A stretch of DNA of 64,000 nucleotides from CAVVVS01 sp963751355. GTDB lineage: Bacteria; Bacteroidota; Ignavibacteria; Ignavibacteriales; Ignavibacteriaceae. The stretch spans positions 1 to 64,000 of the forward strand of contig CAVVVS010000122.1 in NCBI GenBank assembly GCA_963751355.1, written 5' to 3'. Below, one piece after another: positions 35,397 to 45,457 of this stretch. Below the pieces are notes generated by a model. It saw only the letters and a program-made list of their open reading frames with translations. It did no database searches and was not told the origin of the DNA. Within the stretch, counting starts at the first letter, position 1, and every line of letters starts with the position of its first letter. The translations under genes and the position numbers were made by a program.

Positions 35397-38300
35397 ATGA
35401 AGAAATCAGCTGCAAAAATACTTCCGTTGTCAATCATATTTCTTTTTTTATCCGGCTTCAATATCGAAGCTCAGAATACAAACCTTAAAACTAATAGCGA
35501 GCATAAATCGGTTAAAGATTATATGAACCGGGTTATGCAGCAGCAAAAGACCCAAAATAAAAATAACCGGCAAAAAGTTGTCAACAAAGGCGAGATACCA
35601 AAAAAATATGAAGTAAATAGAATAGCAAAAGCAGCCGGACAGGAAGATCGTAAATCGTATTTTATGAACGGTAATAAAATAAGTACGGAAGTTTATAATT
35701 ACGGTGGTATTGCACCGGGATACGGATTAATTCGCGGTGTAAATAATGTTGTCTGGCATGACATAGATTATGTCTTTCAGTTCTGTCCGATCGTCGGTGC
35801 ATCGGTTCCGGATTCGAAAGATTCAACTAAAAAGCGAATTCATATAATCTCGGATGGATTGAATGATTATCCGAGTTATCGCGAAGTGAGTCCTGACGGA
35901 ATATTATGGCAATGGCAGCCTATCCCCGGTTATGCCGATCCGGATCAGGCACACATGGCTTCCAATCCCGCACCTGATGAAGACGGTGACGGCAAGCCGG
36001 ATAGCTGGCCCCGTTCGTGGTACAATCCTACACTCGGGAAATATGTATGGCCCGGATATTTATCCCAGGATGCAACTAACGCCGAGCAGGAGGTTTTTTG
36101 GGCAATGGATGATAGGGATAATACCGAATTTAATTATTATCCATTTAAAAATGATACAACAAGAAAGGGAATAGGAATCCAGGTAGATGGCAGGGCTTTT
36201 CAGTGGAGTAATGCGCTTGCCGAGAATGCTGTTTTTTTTGTTTATACAATCACTAACGTGAGCGACTATGATCTCGATTCGGTGTTTTTCGGAATTTACG
36301 GCGATCCCGATGTAGGCGGAGCGAGTCCGTTCAACGATAACAATCTTGGTTTTTTCATTCCTCCTTATGCCGATGACGGCAGTGTGGACAACATCCCGGT
36401 ATATGCAAGAAGCCTGGTTTATTTTTGGAATACTGATGGAACAGGCAGAGGAGGAATAAATACCGGATATATAGGATGTAAATTCCTGGAAAGTCCCGGC
36501 AACCCGAATGACGGAATAGATAATGACGGCGACGGAATTATTGATGAAAGACAGGATGACGGAATAGACAACGATCACGATTGGAATCCGTTAACTGATG
36601 ATGTTGGAATTGATGGAATTCCTAACACATTCGATGAAGGAGAAGGGGACGGTGTTCCCACCGCAGGTAAACGGCTTCCCGACGGTTCTCTTGATCCGCT
36701 TTACCCCGGCGAACCGAATTTTGAATTAACCGATCTGGATGAAGCCGACCAGATAGGACTCACCAGTTTCAATAGCTGGGTTTGGTCTGAAGATAAAATT
36801 TCAAATGACGAATCTATGTGGAACAGAAGTATCCCCAGGAATTTTGCCCAGATTCAAACTACTCCCGCCGATTTAGTCTTTATATTTGGCTCGGGGTACA
36901 TTTCACTTAAAAAAGGAGAAACAAAAAGAATTTCGATGGCGTTACTCCTTGGCAGAGACCTGGATGATTTATTGACAACATCACAGACTGTTCAAACTAT
37001 TTACAATCAAAACTACAGATTTTTTAAACCGCCGATTTCACCCAGGTTAACTGCAGTTCCCGGTGATAAAAAGGTAACTCTTTATTGGGATTCAAAAGCG
37101 GAAGAAAGTATAGATCCTATTACCGGTAAAGATTTTGAAGGCTACGTAATTTACCGGAGTACGGATCCCAATTTTAACGATATACAAATGGTTACGGACG
37201 GTAAAGGATCAGGCTTTTTAAGTGAGCCGTTAAAAGATGTGAACGGATTTGAGGCAAAATGGGATGTTGACAAAAGAGATGAGCCGTTCACCGATAAAAA
37301 CGGAAACGGTAAATATGACAACGGAGAACCCTTCACCGATTGGGATAAAAACGGTGTATGGTCGGCAAACTTAGAAGACCCATGGAAAGGCTATCATCCG
37401 ATTGCATATCAGGGAAGAGGAGTTCACTATTTTTTGGGAAATAATTCCGGGCTGGTGCATTCTTTTGTCGACTCAAATAAGGTTATTAACGGGCAGACTT
37501 ATTATTACGCTGTCGTCGCTTACGATCATGGCGATTCTCTCGGAATTCCTCCAACCGAAACCACCAAAAAAATCACTGTCGATCCGATTACATCAAAATT
37601 AAGGTTCGATCCAAATACGGCACAAGTAATTCCCGGTCCGCGTTCAACCGGTTATGTTGCACCCTCACAGCCCGCATCTAATATTATACACAAAAACGGG
37701 ATTGGTACGGGGAAGGTGGATATTAATATTCTTAACGATTTAACAGTTCAAGAAGAAAGTGAATACGATATTACTTTTGCTGACAGTCTCACGTACGAAG
37801 GCAATCGTGTGGCAAGTAAAAATTATTCCGTACTTAGGCTTAAACCGGTTACCGAAGAATTTCTGCTTTACGGAACAAAATTTACCAAGCTTAAAAACTC
37901 AGATCTATCACATGATTCCGTTATTGTTGTGAAAAGTTCAACCGGCAGCCAAACATTTGTCGAAGATAAGGACTACGTAATTAATTATGAAGTCGGTTCT
38001 ATAAGAAGAACGGAAAATAGTACTATGCCGGACCAGGGAAATTTCTCGATGACTTATAGATATTATCCGGTCTATCAAAGCACAAAGTTTAATGATGAAG
38101 ACAGTAATCCTATTTTTGACGGTTTATTACTAACACTGAAAGATGAGTCTAAACTGGAAATTGATACCGCTAAAACCCGCTGGGTTGAAGGGAATACTAA
38201 TTTTGTTGCATCTGTTAAACGAGGATCGATAGGTTCAGGGAATATGTATCCGGCTGATTATGAAATTAAATTTTCTTCCAATAATATTGATTCAGCTTAC

Positions 38301-38972
38301 ATATTAAAAGGGGGTAAGCTTGTTTTAATCCCGGTAAAATTCACCGTAAATAAAGTAACGAATAATTATCCCGAGCACATAAACACATTTTTGAAAGAAA
38401 ATTTTTATTCTGTTGACAGTGCCTGGTCTCCCGGTGAAGAAATCATATTGTTTAAACCCGGGGCAGCCGCAAGTCCTACCGAAACTACATGGGGAGTTAC
38501 TTTTTCGGCACCCACAGATTCTTTGGTGGTACCGGTAGTACCGGCGGAGGGAGATGTTTTCCTGGTTACAACCAAACGCCCCTTTAACAAGGAAGATAGC
38601 TTTTATTTTAAAACAGATGCTGCCGCGTATGATGCCGGAAAAGCTAAATCGGAATTGGACAATGTTTACGTGGTGCCTAATCCTTATGTGGGGTTAAATG
38701 CAATTGAACCGACCACCAAATTACCGGGACAAGTTAGAGGAGAGAGAAGAATCTATTTTGAGCACCTTCCTCCCGAATGTACGATTAGAATTTTTACTTT
38801 AAGCGGAGAGCTGGTACGAACTCTTATTCATACAAGCACAATTGCAGACGGAAGAGAATTTTGGAATCTTCTTAACAGCGACGGTTTCGGAGTAGCTTAC
38901 GGAATTTATTTTGCTCATGTCGATGCTCCTGGTGTCGGACAAAAGATAATAAAATTTGCAATTATTAAATAA
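35397..38972 (+). CDS. Large exported protein with FnIII-like and FlgD-like C-terminal domains
   Basis: A 1191-residue exported protein. I take ATG 35397 behind TTGGGGAAA; the in-frame TTG at 35367 would overlap the receptor stop. The signal peptide ends near EAQ. The N-terminal 550 residues are of unknown fold and contain an acidic Asp/Gly-rich stretch (about 365-430; DGIDNDGDGIIDE) that looks calcium-binding. A fibronectin-III-like domain (about 548-700; KKVTLYWDSKAEESIDP, YVIYRSTDP) follows. The C-terminal about 85 residues (YFEHLPPECTIRIFTLSGEL to KFAIIK) are related to FlgD/T9SS-type C-terminal domains, so export through the type IX system is likely. It probably works with the receptor before it and the barrel after it. 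Confidence 0.75.
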   Translation: MKKSAAKILPLSIIFLFLSGFNIEAQNTNLKTNSEHKSVKDYMNRVMQQQKTQNKNNRQKVVNKGEIPKKYEVNRIAKAAGQEDRKSYFMNGNKISTEVYNYGGIAPGYGLIRGVNNVVWHDIDYVFQFCPIVGASVPDSKDSTKKRIHIISDGLNDYPSYREVSPDGILWQWQPIPGYADPDQAHMASNPAPDEDGDGKPDSWPRSWYNPTLGKYVWPGYLSQDATNAEQEVFWAMDDRDNTEFNYYPFKNDTTRKGIGIQVDGRAFQWSNALAENAVFFVYTITNVSDYDLDSVFFGIYGDPDVGGASPFNDNNLGFFIPPYADDGSVDNIPVYARSLVYFWNTDGTGRGGINTGYIGCKFLESPGNPNDGIDNDGDGIIDERQDDGIDNDHDWNPLTDDVGIDGIPNTFDEGEGDGVPTAGKRLPDGSLDPLYPGEPNFELTDLDEADQIGLTSFNSWVWSEDKISNDESMWNRSIPRNFAQIQTTPADLVFIFGSGYISLKKGETKRISMALLLGRDLDDLLTTSQTVQTIYNQNYRFFKPPISPRLTAVPGDKKVTLYWDSKAEESIDPITGKDFEGYVIYRSTDPNFNDIQMVTDGKGSGFLSEPLKDVNGFEAKWDVDKRDEPFTDKNGNGKYDNGEPFTDWDKNGVWSANLEDPWKGYHPIAYQGRGVHYFLGNNSGLVHSFVDSNKVINGQTYYYAVVAYDHGDSLGIPPTETTKKITVDPITSKLRFDPNTAQVIPGPRSTGYVAPSQPASNIIHKNGIGTGKVDINILNDLTVQEESEYDITFADSLTYEGNRVASKNYSVLRLKPVTEEFLLYGTKFTKLKNSDLSHDSVIVVKSSTGSQTFVEDKDYVINYEVGSIRRTENSTMPDQGNFSMTYRYYPVYQSTKFNDEDSNPIFDGLLLTLKDESKLEIDTAKTRWVEGNTNFVASVKRGSIGSGNMYPADYEIKFSSNNIDSAYILKGGKLVLIPVKFTVNKVTNNYPEHINTFLKENFYSVDSAWSPGEEIILFKPGAAASPTETTWGVTFSAPTDSLVVPVVPAEGDVFLVTTKRPFNKEDSFYFKTDAAAYDAGKAKSELDNVYVVPNPYVGLNAIEPTTKLPGQVRGERRIYFEHLPPECTIRIFTLSGELVRTLIHTSTIADGREFWNLLNSDGFGVAYGIYFAHVDAPGVGQKIIKFAIIK

Positions 38973-39034
38973 GATGTGAGGACGATGCTATGAGGAATTT
39001 ATTCTCACATTCAACAGTTAAAAAGGGGATTTCT

Positions 39035-40060
39035 ATGAAATCTTTTGGAAATTATTTTATCTTATTAATTATAATATTATTTGCTGCCAATATATTTGCT
39101 CAAACTGGGACTTCGGTGAATAAGACCGGTACCACAGCTGCTCAATTCTTAAAGATTGGAGTCGGTCCCCGTGCTATCGGTATGGGAGGTGCGTATACCG
39201 CCACCGCCGATGATATAAATTCAATATACTGGAATCCTGCCGGGCTTGCTAGCCTGTTTTCTAAAGAAGCTTATTTCAATCATGTTGATTGGATCTCCGA
39301 TGTAAAACTGGATTATGCAGGCTTCGGAATGGATATTCCGGGTTTCGGTACACTCGGTGCGTTCGTTTCCGTTATGTCTATGGGTGATATGCTGGTGAGA
39401 ACTTTAGAACAGCCGGAAGGAACGGGGGAATATTTTGATGCCGGTTCACTGCTGATAGGTTTATCTTATGCCAGGAATTTGACCGACGAATTTTCCATAG
39501 GATTTAATGCTAAATATATTACCGAACATATTTGGCATGAAACAGCTTCCTCGTTTGCGTTCGACATCGGAACATTATACCGGATACCTTTTATTAATCA
39601 GTTTCGAATCGGCGCCGGCATTTCTAATTTTGGTCCCAAGATGCAGCTTTCCGGGAGAGATATAACTCAAGTTACAACTTCCGGTGCAGGCGAAGGAAAT
39701 AAAATAAATACCGATCTCCAATTGGATAAATTCGAATTACCGCTTATTTTTAGAATAGGACTGGCGGTTGATGCAGTTAAAAGCAGTGATTCACGGTTAA
39801 CATTGGCTGCCGATGCGGTTCATCCCAATGACAATACCGAACACGTAAACACAGGACTGGAATATGCCTGGAATGAAATTTTATTTCTTAGAGGCGGTTA
39901 TAAATCGTTGTTTGAAAAAGATAGCGAACAGGGATTTACCGTGGGAATCGGGATAAATTACAGGTTGATTGAATCGGTTAAAGTTAAATTCGATTACGCC
40001 TACCAGGATTTTGGCAGGTTAAAGAATGTTCAATATTTTTCGGTAGGAGTTAGGTTTTAA
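39035..40060 (+). CDS. PorV/PorQ-family outer-membrane protein
   Basis: A 341-residue outer-membrane beta-barrel of the PorV/PorQ (UPF0164) family. The hallmark N-terminus of the mature protein is GTTAAQFLKIGVGPRAIGMGGAYTA, given here in part as FLKIGVGPRAIGMGGAY, followed by NSIYWNPAGLA. The protein ends with YFSVGVRF. Family members shuttle or anchor T9SS cargo at the outer membrane. I prefer ATG 39035 (AAAGGGGATTTCT ribosome site, signal peptide to IFAQ) over an upstream ATG at 38990 that would add 15 residues. It is the third gene of the receptor locus. Confidence 0.85.
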   Translation: MKSFGNYFILLIIILFAANIFAQTGTSVNKTGTTAAQFLKIGVGPRAIGMGGAYTATADDINSIYWNPAGLASLFSKEAYFNHVDWISDVKLDYAGFGMDIPGFGTLGAFVSVMSMGDMLVRTLEQPEGTGEYFDAGSLLIGLSYARNLTDEFSIGFNAKYITEHIWHETASSFAFDIGTLYRIPFINQFRIGAGISNFGPKMQLSGRDITQVTTSGAGEGNKINTDLQLDKFELPLIFRIGLAVDAVKSSDSRLTLAADAVHPNDNTEHVNTGLEYAWNEILFLRGGYKSLFEKDSEQGFTVGIGINYRLIESVKVKFDYAYQDFGRLKNVQYFSVGVRF

Positions 40061-40223
40061 TAATTTCTATCTTTTATTCATTATATAAGTTTTGGTAACC
40101 AGTTATTACTGAACAAAAATATAACAGAAGAAATATTATTGACTTAATTCAAATATTATTATTGAGAAATGCACATTGGATTAGGTAGCCTGAGGTGAAA
40201 TCAACTTCACGCAGAAATAAAAT

Positions 40224-42191
40224 CTATATGATAAGTATTTTTTTAGTAGCTACAACCCTGTCATTAAGGGTAATTCGCAGAAAATAAAACCCTCTCGATA
40301 ACCCTGACATATTAATCCGAAGTGAATTGTTATTGAGCAGAACTTGTTTTACCCGTTGCCCCAGTATATTAAAAATCTCGACTTCACCATTGCCGCTCAT
40401 ATTCTTTAACTGAACATTAAGGTTTTGCCTAACGGGATTAGGATAAACATTCAGTTCAGCCGAATTTTTAGTTGATTCAACGCTTGAAGAGTTTTGAAGG
40501 GTAAGTTCATATTTATCTACGTTAAAAGGCTGCGCCGATATTATGCTTATCCTTATAATTTGCAACCCGGCATCAAGGTTCATAGTTGTGGAGACAGAAG
40601 CTAAGGTTTCCCAACTATTTGTTTTGGGTACTGTGAGAGTACTGGAAATCTTATTTCCTATGCTAAATCTTAGTTTACCGTCTCCGTCCATTGATGCGCT
40701 ATAAAAAGTAAGTGTATAATTTCCGGTCTGTTTAACATTAACCGTATATTCAATCCATTCACCTGTTGCAATATAGCTCACCTGATATCCGCCGTCCGAC
40801 CTTTGTTCAATATCAACACCTTCTTGTCTGTATGCACCGGAAATATTTTGCGGATCAGTATCGTGGTATGTTAAGCCTTCACCACCGATATCAAAATCTT
40901 CGGCTTGAATAATTCCGGGAACAGAAAGCGGTTCGGAATAAAAAGGACTTCTGTGAGTAGGAGGGACATAAATAGTTACCGGATAAGAATAACTATTTTC
41001 TTTATCATTAAATATTGTGATTATTCTATAGAAATAATTTTTCCTCGATTGAATTAAAGTATCGGTAAATTGTGTTTTACCGGAGTTGACTTGAGAATAA
41101 TCTGTAAAATTTTCTCCATCGGATTTTCTTTGAATTATAATTCCCGCGCTTTTGGTTGTTCTGTTTTGCCATGTGAGAGAAACATGCGAATCTACTGTTT
41201 TTATACTTAAGTCGGTTGCGCCGTAATTGTAAGTTTTCACTAAAATATCCTTAATATCATTCCAGGTTCGAGCACTTCTGTTATAGATTCCGAAATCACC
41301 GCCGTCATCCCAAACCTGAAAGGGAATACCATTGGCTAAAGCTTCTTCAACATACGAAGAATAGTAGTACATTCTCGAATTATAGTCGCAGTTTTTTACA
41401 GCTCCGAATTCACTGATTATAACAGGGATATTATTTTTTACAGACCATTGATGAACTGTTTCGAATCGTGTATTAACCTCGTTCCTATCTTGAGTCGTTC
41501 CCCATGTTCCTTTTGCAAGTCCTGCAAAATCCCAGGGATCATAAGAGTGAAAATAGGCAATTAAATAATTGTCTTTTGGAATTGCCGCAGCCATCATGAA
41601 TGATGAACCGGTATAGTCATTACCCGAATAGATAACAATCCTTGTAGGATTGGTTTTTCGTATAATGCCTAGTATCCCGGAGTTTAATTGATCAACTTCA
41701 GGACCTGTCATTCCAACAGGTTCGTTAAGAATTTCAAAAAATAGTTTATCTGATTTATTTCTAAATCTCGTTGCAATTTGAGACCAGATACTATCAAACC
41801 TGGCTCTGTATGCTGCATTGGAATAATTATTCTTCAGCCAACTTTCATGATGGGCATTTAATATTATGTATAAATTTCTCTGCAATCCCCAGTCAACAAT
41901 TTGTTCTACTCTTTGCAACCATGTTTCATCAATTGTGTATGGAAGATTATAAGAAGTATGTTTATCCCATGTAACCGGAATTCTGATACAAGTGAATCCC
42001 TGAGATTTGTAATCATCAAAATAATATTCCTGCAGCGGACCGTTATTCCACGCGCCTTCAGTCGGCGGATCTAAGGTGTTGCCTATATTTATACCTCTTT
42101 TTATTTGTGTAATTGCATCCCGGGGAGTCAACTGGGCGTAGATAGAAGTATAAACAAAGAGAGCAAAAATTACCGTAATTCTTTTAATCAT
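40224..42191 (-). CDS. GH5 endoglucanase-type hydrolase with CBM6 and T9SS sorting domain
   Basis: A 655-residue secreted enzyme. I place the start at the ATG at 42191, giving MIKRITVIFALFVYTSIYAQ as signal peptide; an upstream ATG would add 20 residues. A GH5 catalytic domain (about 25-345) holds the acid/base glutamate E157 in EILNEP and the nucleophile E261 in IISEFG, the marks of retaining beta-glucanases/cellulases. A fibronectin-III-like linker (about 345-425), a CBM6 carbohydrate-binding module (about 430-560; IQAEDFD, GEWIEYTVNV) and a T9SS sorting domain (about 580-655; NVYPNPVRQNL to ATKKILII) follow. It should degrade plant or microbial beta-glucans outside the cell. It stands alone and is convergent with the PorV-like gene. 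Confidence 0.92.
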   Translation of the reverse strand: MIKRITVIFALFVYTSIYAQLTPRDAITQIKRGINIGNTLDPPTEGAWNNGPLQEYYFDDYKSQGFTCIRIPVTWDKHTSYNLPYTIDETWLQRVEQIVDWGLQRNLYIILNAHHESWLKNNYSNAAYRARFDSIWSQIATRFRNKSDKLFFEILNEPVGMTGPEVDQLNSGILGIIRKTNPTRIVIYSGNDYTGSSFMMAAAIPKDNYLIAYFHSYDPWDFAGLAKGTWGTTQDRNEVNTRFETVHQWSVKNNIPVIISEFGAVKNCDYNSRMYYYSSYVEEALANGIPFQVWDDGGDFGIYNRSARTWNDIKDILVKTYNYGATDLSIKTVDSHVSLTWQNRTTKSAGIIIQRKSDGENFTDYSQVNSGKTQFTDTLIQSRKNYFYRIITIFNDKENSYSYPVTIYVPPTHRSPFYSEPLSVPGIIQAEDFDIGGEGLTYHDTDPQNISGAYRQEGVDIEQRSDGGYQVSYIATGEWIEYTVNVKQTGNYTLTFYSASMDGDGKLRFSIGNKISSTLTVPKTNSWETLASVSTTMNLDAGLQIIRISIISAQPFNVDKYELTLQNSSSVESTKNSAELNVYPNPVRQNLNVQLKNMSGNGEVEIFNILGQRVKQVLLNNNSLRINMSGLSRGFYFLRITLNDRVVATKKILII

Positions 42192-43103
42192 AATTAAAAC
42201 CCGGAATTTTAAAGTTTTAAATAAATGATAATAAAACAGAAATCGTACCAATATATTAAGCGCTATTTGAAAGCAATAAAGAAGTTATTGTACAATTTTT
42301 CTTTTCTTTATTTATCAACTAAATAAAACCGGATTATCATTTTAATAAACATTGTCTAATACTCTCTTCGTTCATATTAGTGACGTGTACCCCCAAAAGT
42401 GAATAAGTAGTTAAAGACACAATCTTAAGAAAAGAATGAAATCTTCAACGTGTTAGAACAAATTAGTAATTATTTAAATGGAAATAATTTATCTCAAATC
42501 TTTTCTTTCCTTCTTTACCCGGAAATGAATGCAAATCATCGGTAAATTGCTTCTTCCAACAATTTAATAAATTTTCATTTATCCTATTCCTTTATATACT
42601 TCTCAAGCACTACGCCCTTCATCTAAAACCAGCTTTACCGTATTTCTTTAAATTCTCCGGTAAATATTTGTCTCTTTTTTATATCTCCATTTTTATGCCT
42701 CCTGGTTTTTTATATCAATTTACTAACTTTTATACAAGTTCACTGATCGAGATTCATATACTGTTTGGGAGCCAATGAATTTTAATGATGAGACATTGCG
42801 TACAGAAATCTATTCCGGCGCTATGCTTTATATGTTTCGTTTATTATTCATTTTTTATGCGTCTGCTCGGAATCTGCTGGCTGATGAAAAAACAAAAATA
42901 TTTAATGAAACTTTGGAGAGCAGCAGATAAAAACGATTATGAACCTATAATTGAATTTGCGAGATCATAAATTATGCTGATTGAAAAAGTAAAAAGTCGT
43001 TTGGTAAAGGAAAGAATCAGTCAACTATTAAACAACTATGAATGGTTAGTAAAGAAGTATAATGTGTTGATAAATTAAAGTGAGGAAAGTTATTAATAAA
43101 GAA
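42192..43103. other. Gene-poor AT-rich region with a decayed gene fragment
   Basis: About 900 bp between the hydrolase and a small lipoprotein gene. Apart from the Fic-like remnant described separately, and a 34-codon frame directly behind it (42974-43078, MLIEKVKSRLVKERIS start), I see no gene. Base composition and lack of long frames mark it as accessory DNA. Confidence 0.4.
42785..42970 (+). pseudogene. Remnant of a Fic/mobile-mystery-B-like protein C-terminus
   Basis: A 61-codon frame. Its last 25 residues (KYLMKLWRAADKNDYEPII, then EFARS) match the known end of Fic-family proteins, where ALRAADKGDY.PLIEFARS is typical. The catalytic HPFxxGNGR region is absent or scrambled upstream, so this would be the truncated tail of a once larger gene. 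The assignment rests on memory of a short motif and is tentative. No ribosome site is seen. Confidence 0.35.
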
Positions 43104-43139
43104 ATAAAAAATCCCGCAGTAAAATTATTAGTGCGGGAT
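43104..43139 (-). terminator. Rho-independent terminator of the small lipoprotein gene
   Basis: ATCCCGCA (43111-43118) and TGCGGGAT (43132-43139) form a perfect 8-bp stem. Read on the minus strand it is followed by a T-rich tail (43104-43110 complement), directly downstream of the lipoprotein gene. Confidence 0.85.
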
Positions 43140-43163
43140 ATAAAAACCTTTATAAATTAGTTT

Positions 43164-43577
43164 TTAATTTGAGCCTGCTTTTGTAAGCGAAAAGGAGCCG
43201 GCGGCATAAGTACCCGGACTGTTCATGTAATTGTAATTTCCGTTTAGCTTAGTATTATCAGAAAATGTTCCGGTAAACTTTTCGTCCGGATTTAATCCTA
43301 ACGATATTTCAATAGTGCTGCCGTTAAGTTGGGCAATTCCACTCGAATTTGTTTCTCTTTTTGTTCCGGATTCATTAAATGATATGTAATATTTAAGGAA
43401 ATAGGAAGTTACGAATGCTGTCCCTTCTATATCGCTGACAGTAAAACTTACACTGTCATTTACTGAAGTCATACCCTGATACACACCAACATAAGCCGGC
43501 ACAGGTTTAACCGGATTAGATGAACAGCCCCATACGCCTAAAATTATAAAGAAAGCCGCAATTATTATATTTTTCAT
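43164..43577 (-). CDS. Small predicted lipoprotein
   Basis: A 137-residue protein with a short signal peptide ending in VWGC, a lipobox with Cys18 as lipid anchor. The mature part is beta-rich and Ser/Thr/Asn-rich (GVYQGMTSVNDSVSFTV, TGTFSDNTKLNGNYNY) and looks like a small beta-barrel or sandwich domain. I do not recognise a family. Its own terminator lies just downstream, so it is a monocistronic real gene. Function unknown. Confidence 0.7.
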   Translation of the reverse strand: MKNIIIAAFFIILGVWGCSSNPVKPVPAYVGVYQGMTSVNDSVSFTVSDIEGTAFVTSYFLKYYISFNESGTKRETNSSGIAQLNGSTIEISLGLNPDEKFTGTFSDNTKLNGNYNYMNSPGTYAAGSFSLTKAGSN

Positions 43578-44066
43578 TTAAAACACCATTTTATTTAGTT
43601 AAATTTTTACCATTATTGGCTAAAGCATTAACAGCCTGGACAATATATCCAGAGTTAATATGATTGAGAAGAAGAAATAGTTTTTAAGGCAGGTATCTTA
43701 TAAAGTGTATAAGAAAAGGAAGTGTAATATAGGTATAATTATACTGGTAAACTAATATTATTGCTTAAATTCAGGCCGGCTATGCACTTCCTTTTGCCTT
43801 TTCAAGTTTAATGCTTCCCGGCTTCAGCCTGAAAGAATCGATTATTAACGCTGCTATAATTATACATGTTAAACTACGAAAACGGAGTCCGCCTGATTAG
43901 AAGGTTATAAAGCATTTTACATAATTGAAATAATATTTTACTAATAATATTGTTTTATCATTTTTATGAATTTGTTTCCGCTAATATTATATAGAGAACA
44001 GCCAATTGCATATTTAAAGTATTTACTGGTTTTGCCTCCTCACTTTACCTTATGTTTCTTAAAAGG
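43578..44066. repeat. Accessory intergenic region with inverted and direct repeats
   Basis: AAAAGGAAGTG (43714-43724) is the exact complement of CACTTCCTTTT (43785-43795), 60 nt apart. TATAATTATACTGGTAAACTA (about 43734) recurs imperfectly near 43855, and TTCAGGC (about 43770) can pair with GCCTGAA (about 43827). No gene is seen. The nested layout may reflect a small mobile-element remnant or a structured RNA. Confidence 0.4.
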
Positions 44067-44750
44067 CTAATAACTTGCAAGTTCTTTTAAAATTAAATGA
44101 TCAATAATTTTGAGTTCCTTCTTCATATTTTGATAACTTTCCAATTGCTGGTTATTGCTAAAAAATCTATTGTCAACCATATTTTCAAAAGTCATACTCT
44201 TCAATATATTTAAGTTGTTAAAGGATTTAAATTTTGTTTCACCAATTTGCCCCTTGAATTGAGACATTGTATTGTCCATCTTTCTATAACTGAAATTGTC
44301 ATAAAGGAAAACTGATAAACCATAATTTATATCTTGGGCGTCAGTATTTTCTAACTTTCTTATGCCTTCTACTAAGATTGGGAGATTATATAGGGCTGAT
44401 CGCAGTGAGTCTGATTAAATAATTGCTATTTTCCCCGTATTTAATCCTTCGGTAAGGGTTCCGGAAGTAAAGGCCATCGTATTACCGGAAAAAATAATAA
44501 ACACCAGGCTGTCTAAAGTTATGGAACTTAACAATTCTTCTTTCCGGTTAAACAGTTCAAGAATTTTTTTGGAACTTTTTATTTGACGGGTCTCTTTTGT
44601 GATTTCATAATCCGTGTGTTGGACATTACTCCTTACCTCTTCTGACAGTCTTTGAATGAATTCTTTTGATTCCTGTGTATTATTTTGAACTTGTTTCCAA
44701 ACATTTAGTTGAATTGCAATCAGGATTCCAATCACGATAAGGATAATTTC
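44067..44750 (-). pseudogene. DUF6090-like membrane protein, broken by in-frame stop and 5' loss
   Basis: Reading on the minus strand, homology to the widespread Bacteroidota family begins at EIILIVIGILIAIQLNVWK, the usual single membrane segment near residue 25 of such proteins. It continues through the coiled, charged region to a TAA at 44415-44417. The same frame goes on for 45 codons (SDSLRSALYNLPILVEG) into the last part ending ILKELASY at 44067. So one in-frame stop splits the gene, and the first about 25 codons are gone: upstream no start codon fits and the frame runs into a stop. Intact members are about 230-250 residues of unknown function. Confidence 0.65.
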
Positions 44751-45176
44751 ACAAGTAGGTATTTGTATTTTAGTATTCTTATCAACTATAACGATTTTAC
44801 AAAATCAAATTAAAACCTTATAAAATTGCAAAGCTTAAAACGGCTGAAGGCTAATCCGCCGCCTAAAAGATGAATGCCGCTTAGAAAACTACTACTGATG
44901 GTTCAGCAAACCGTGTATAATTTTCATCAAACACACAGTCTGCATGTTTATTAATTAAAAAAGACTGGTTGAACAAGTTAGTCAATACGGAACGACCACC
45001 TCTAAAACTTTAGGGGGTAAGATAATAATTTAGAAAGTAAATATAATTTTAATGATTATTGTTTTATAAATTCGAGTTAGAATAAGTTTTAATCTCATTC
45101 TCTGAAAATTGTCAAATGCGAAAACTCTGTCACCTTTAGCACCTTGTAAGGTGCTTTTTTTATTACTATCTCTTTT
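44751..45176. other. Intergenic region with orphan terminator-like hairpin
   Basis: No gene is seen. At 45138-45155, AGCACCTT/AAGGTGCT forms a tight hairpin followed by seven T on the plus strand. This is a good terminator shape although no plus-strand gene ends here. It may be left over from a lost gene or end a small RNA. Confidence 0.45.
45138..45161 (+). terminator. Orphan rho-independent terminator
   Basis: AGCACCTTGTAAGGTGCT hairpin with a T7 tail on the plus strand. The nearest plus-strand gene end is several kilobases upstream, so its transcript is unknown. Confidence 0.6.
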
Positions 45177-45455
45177 TTACATTATTTCCGAGACATATTT
45201 TGAACGCGAAGATGAATCAACTAGTACTGAGTGAATTTTACACCAGATAGAAAATTCTTCGGTTTTAATGGACACCTTTTCCCCAATAATTCCGGTTGAT
45301 TTCATATCGGCAAAAGTTTTTTCTGCCATTTCTTTCCATTCTTGAAAAGAGTTCTCTAGTAGTTCGCTATCAACGGAAATGTTTTTCATCTTTCCCAATT
45401 CTTCCTCTGTGTACCAAACTATACCAACATTGCGAAGACGTCTTTTTGGTTTCAT
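45177..45455 (-). CDS. Small hypothetical protein, second of a pair
   Basis: A 92-residue charged soluble protein (MKPKRRLRNVGIVWYTEEEL start) that I do not recognise. WYTEEELGKM and FQEWKEMAEKTFADMKSTG suggest helical segments, and KISTEEFSIW-like and SVLVDSSSRSKYV parts a short beta region. It begins 2 nt after the stop of a small membrane protein gene, so the two form a tight pair. Such small soluble/membrane pairs can be toxin-antitoxin or signalling units, but there is no motif to support either. Confidence 0.55.
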   Translation of the reverse strand: MKPKRRLRNVGIVWYTEEELGKMKNISVDSELLENSFQEWKEMAEKTFADMKSTGIIGEKVSIKTEEFSIWCKIHSVLVDSSSRSKYVSEIM

Positions 45456-45457
45456 AT

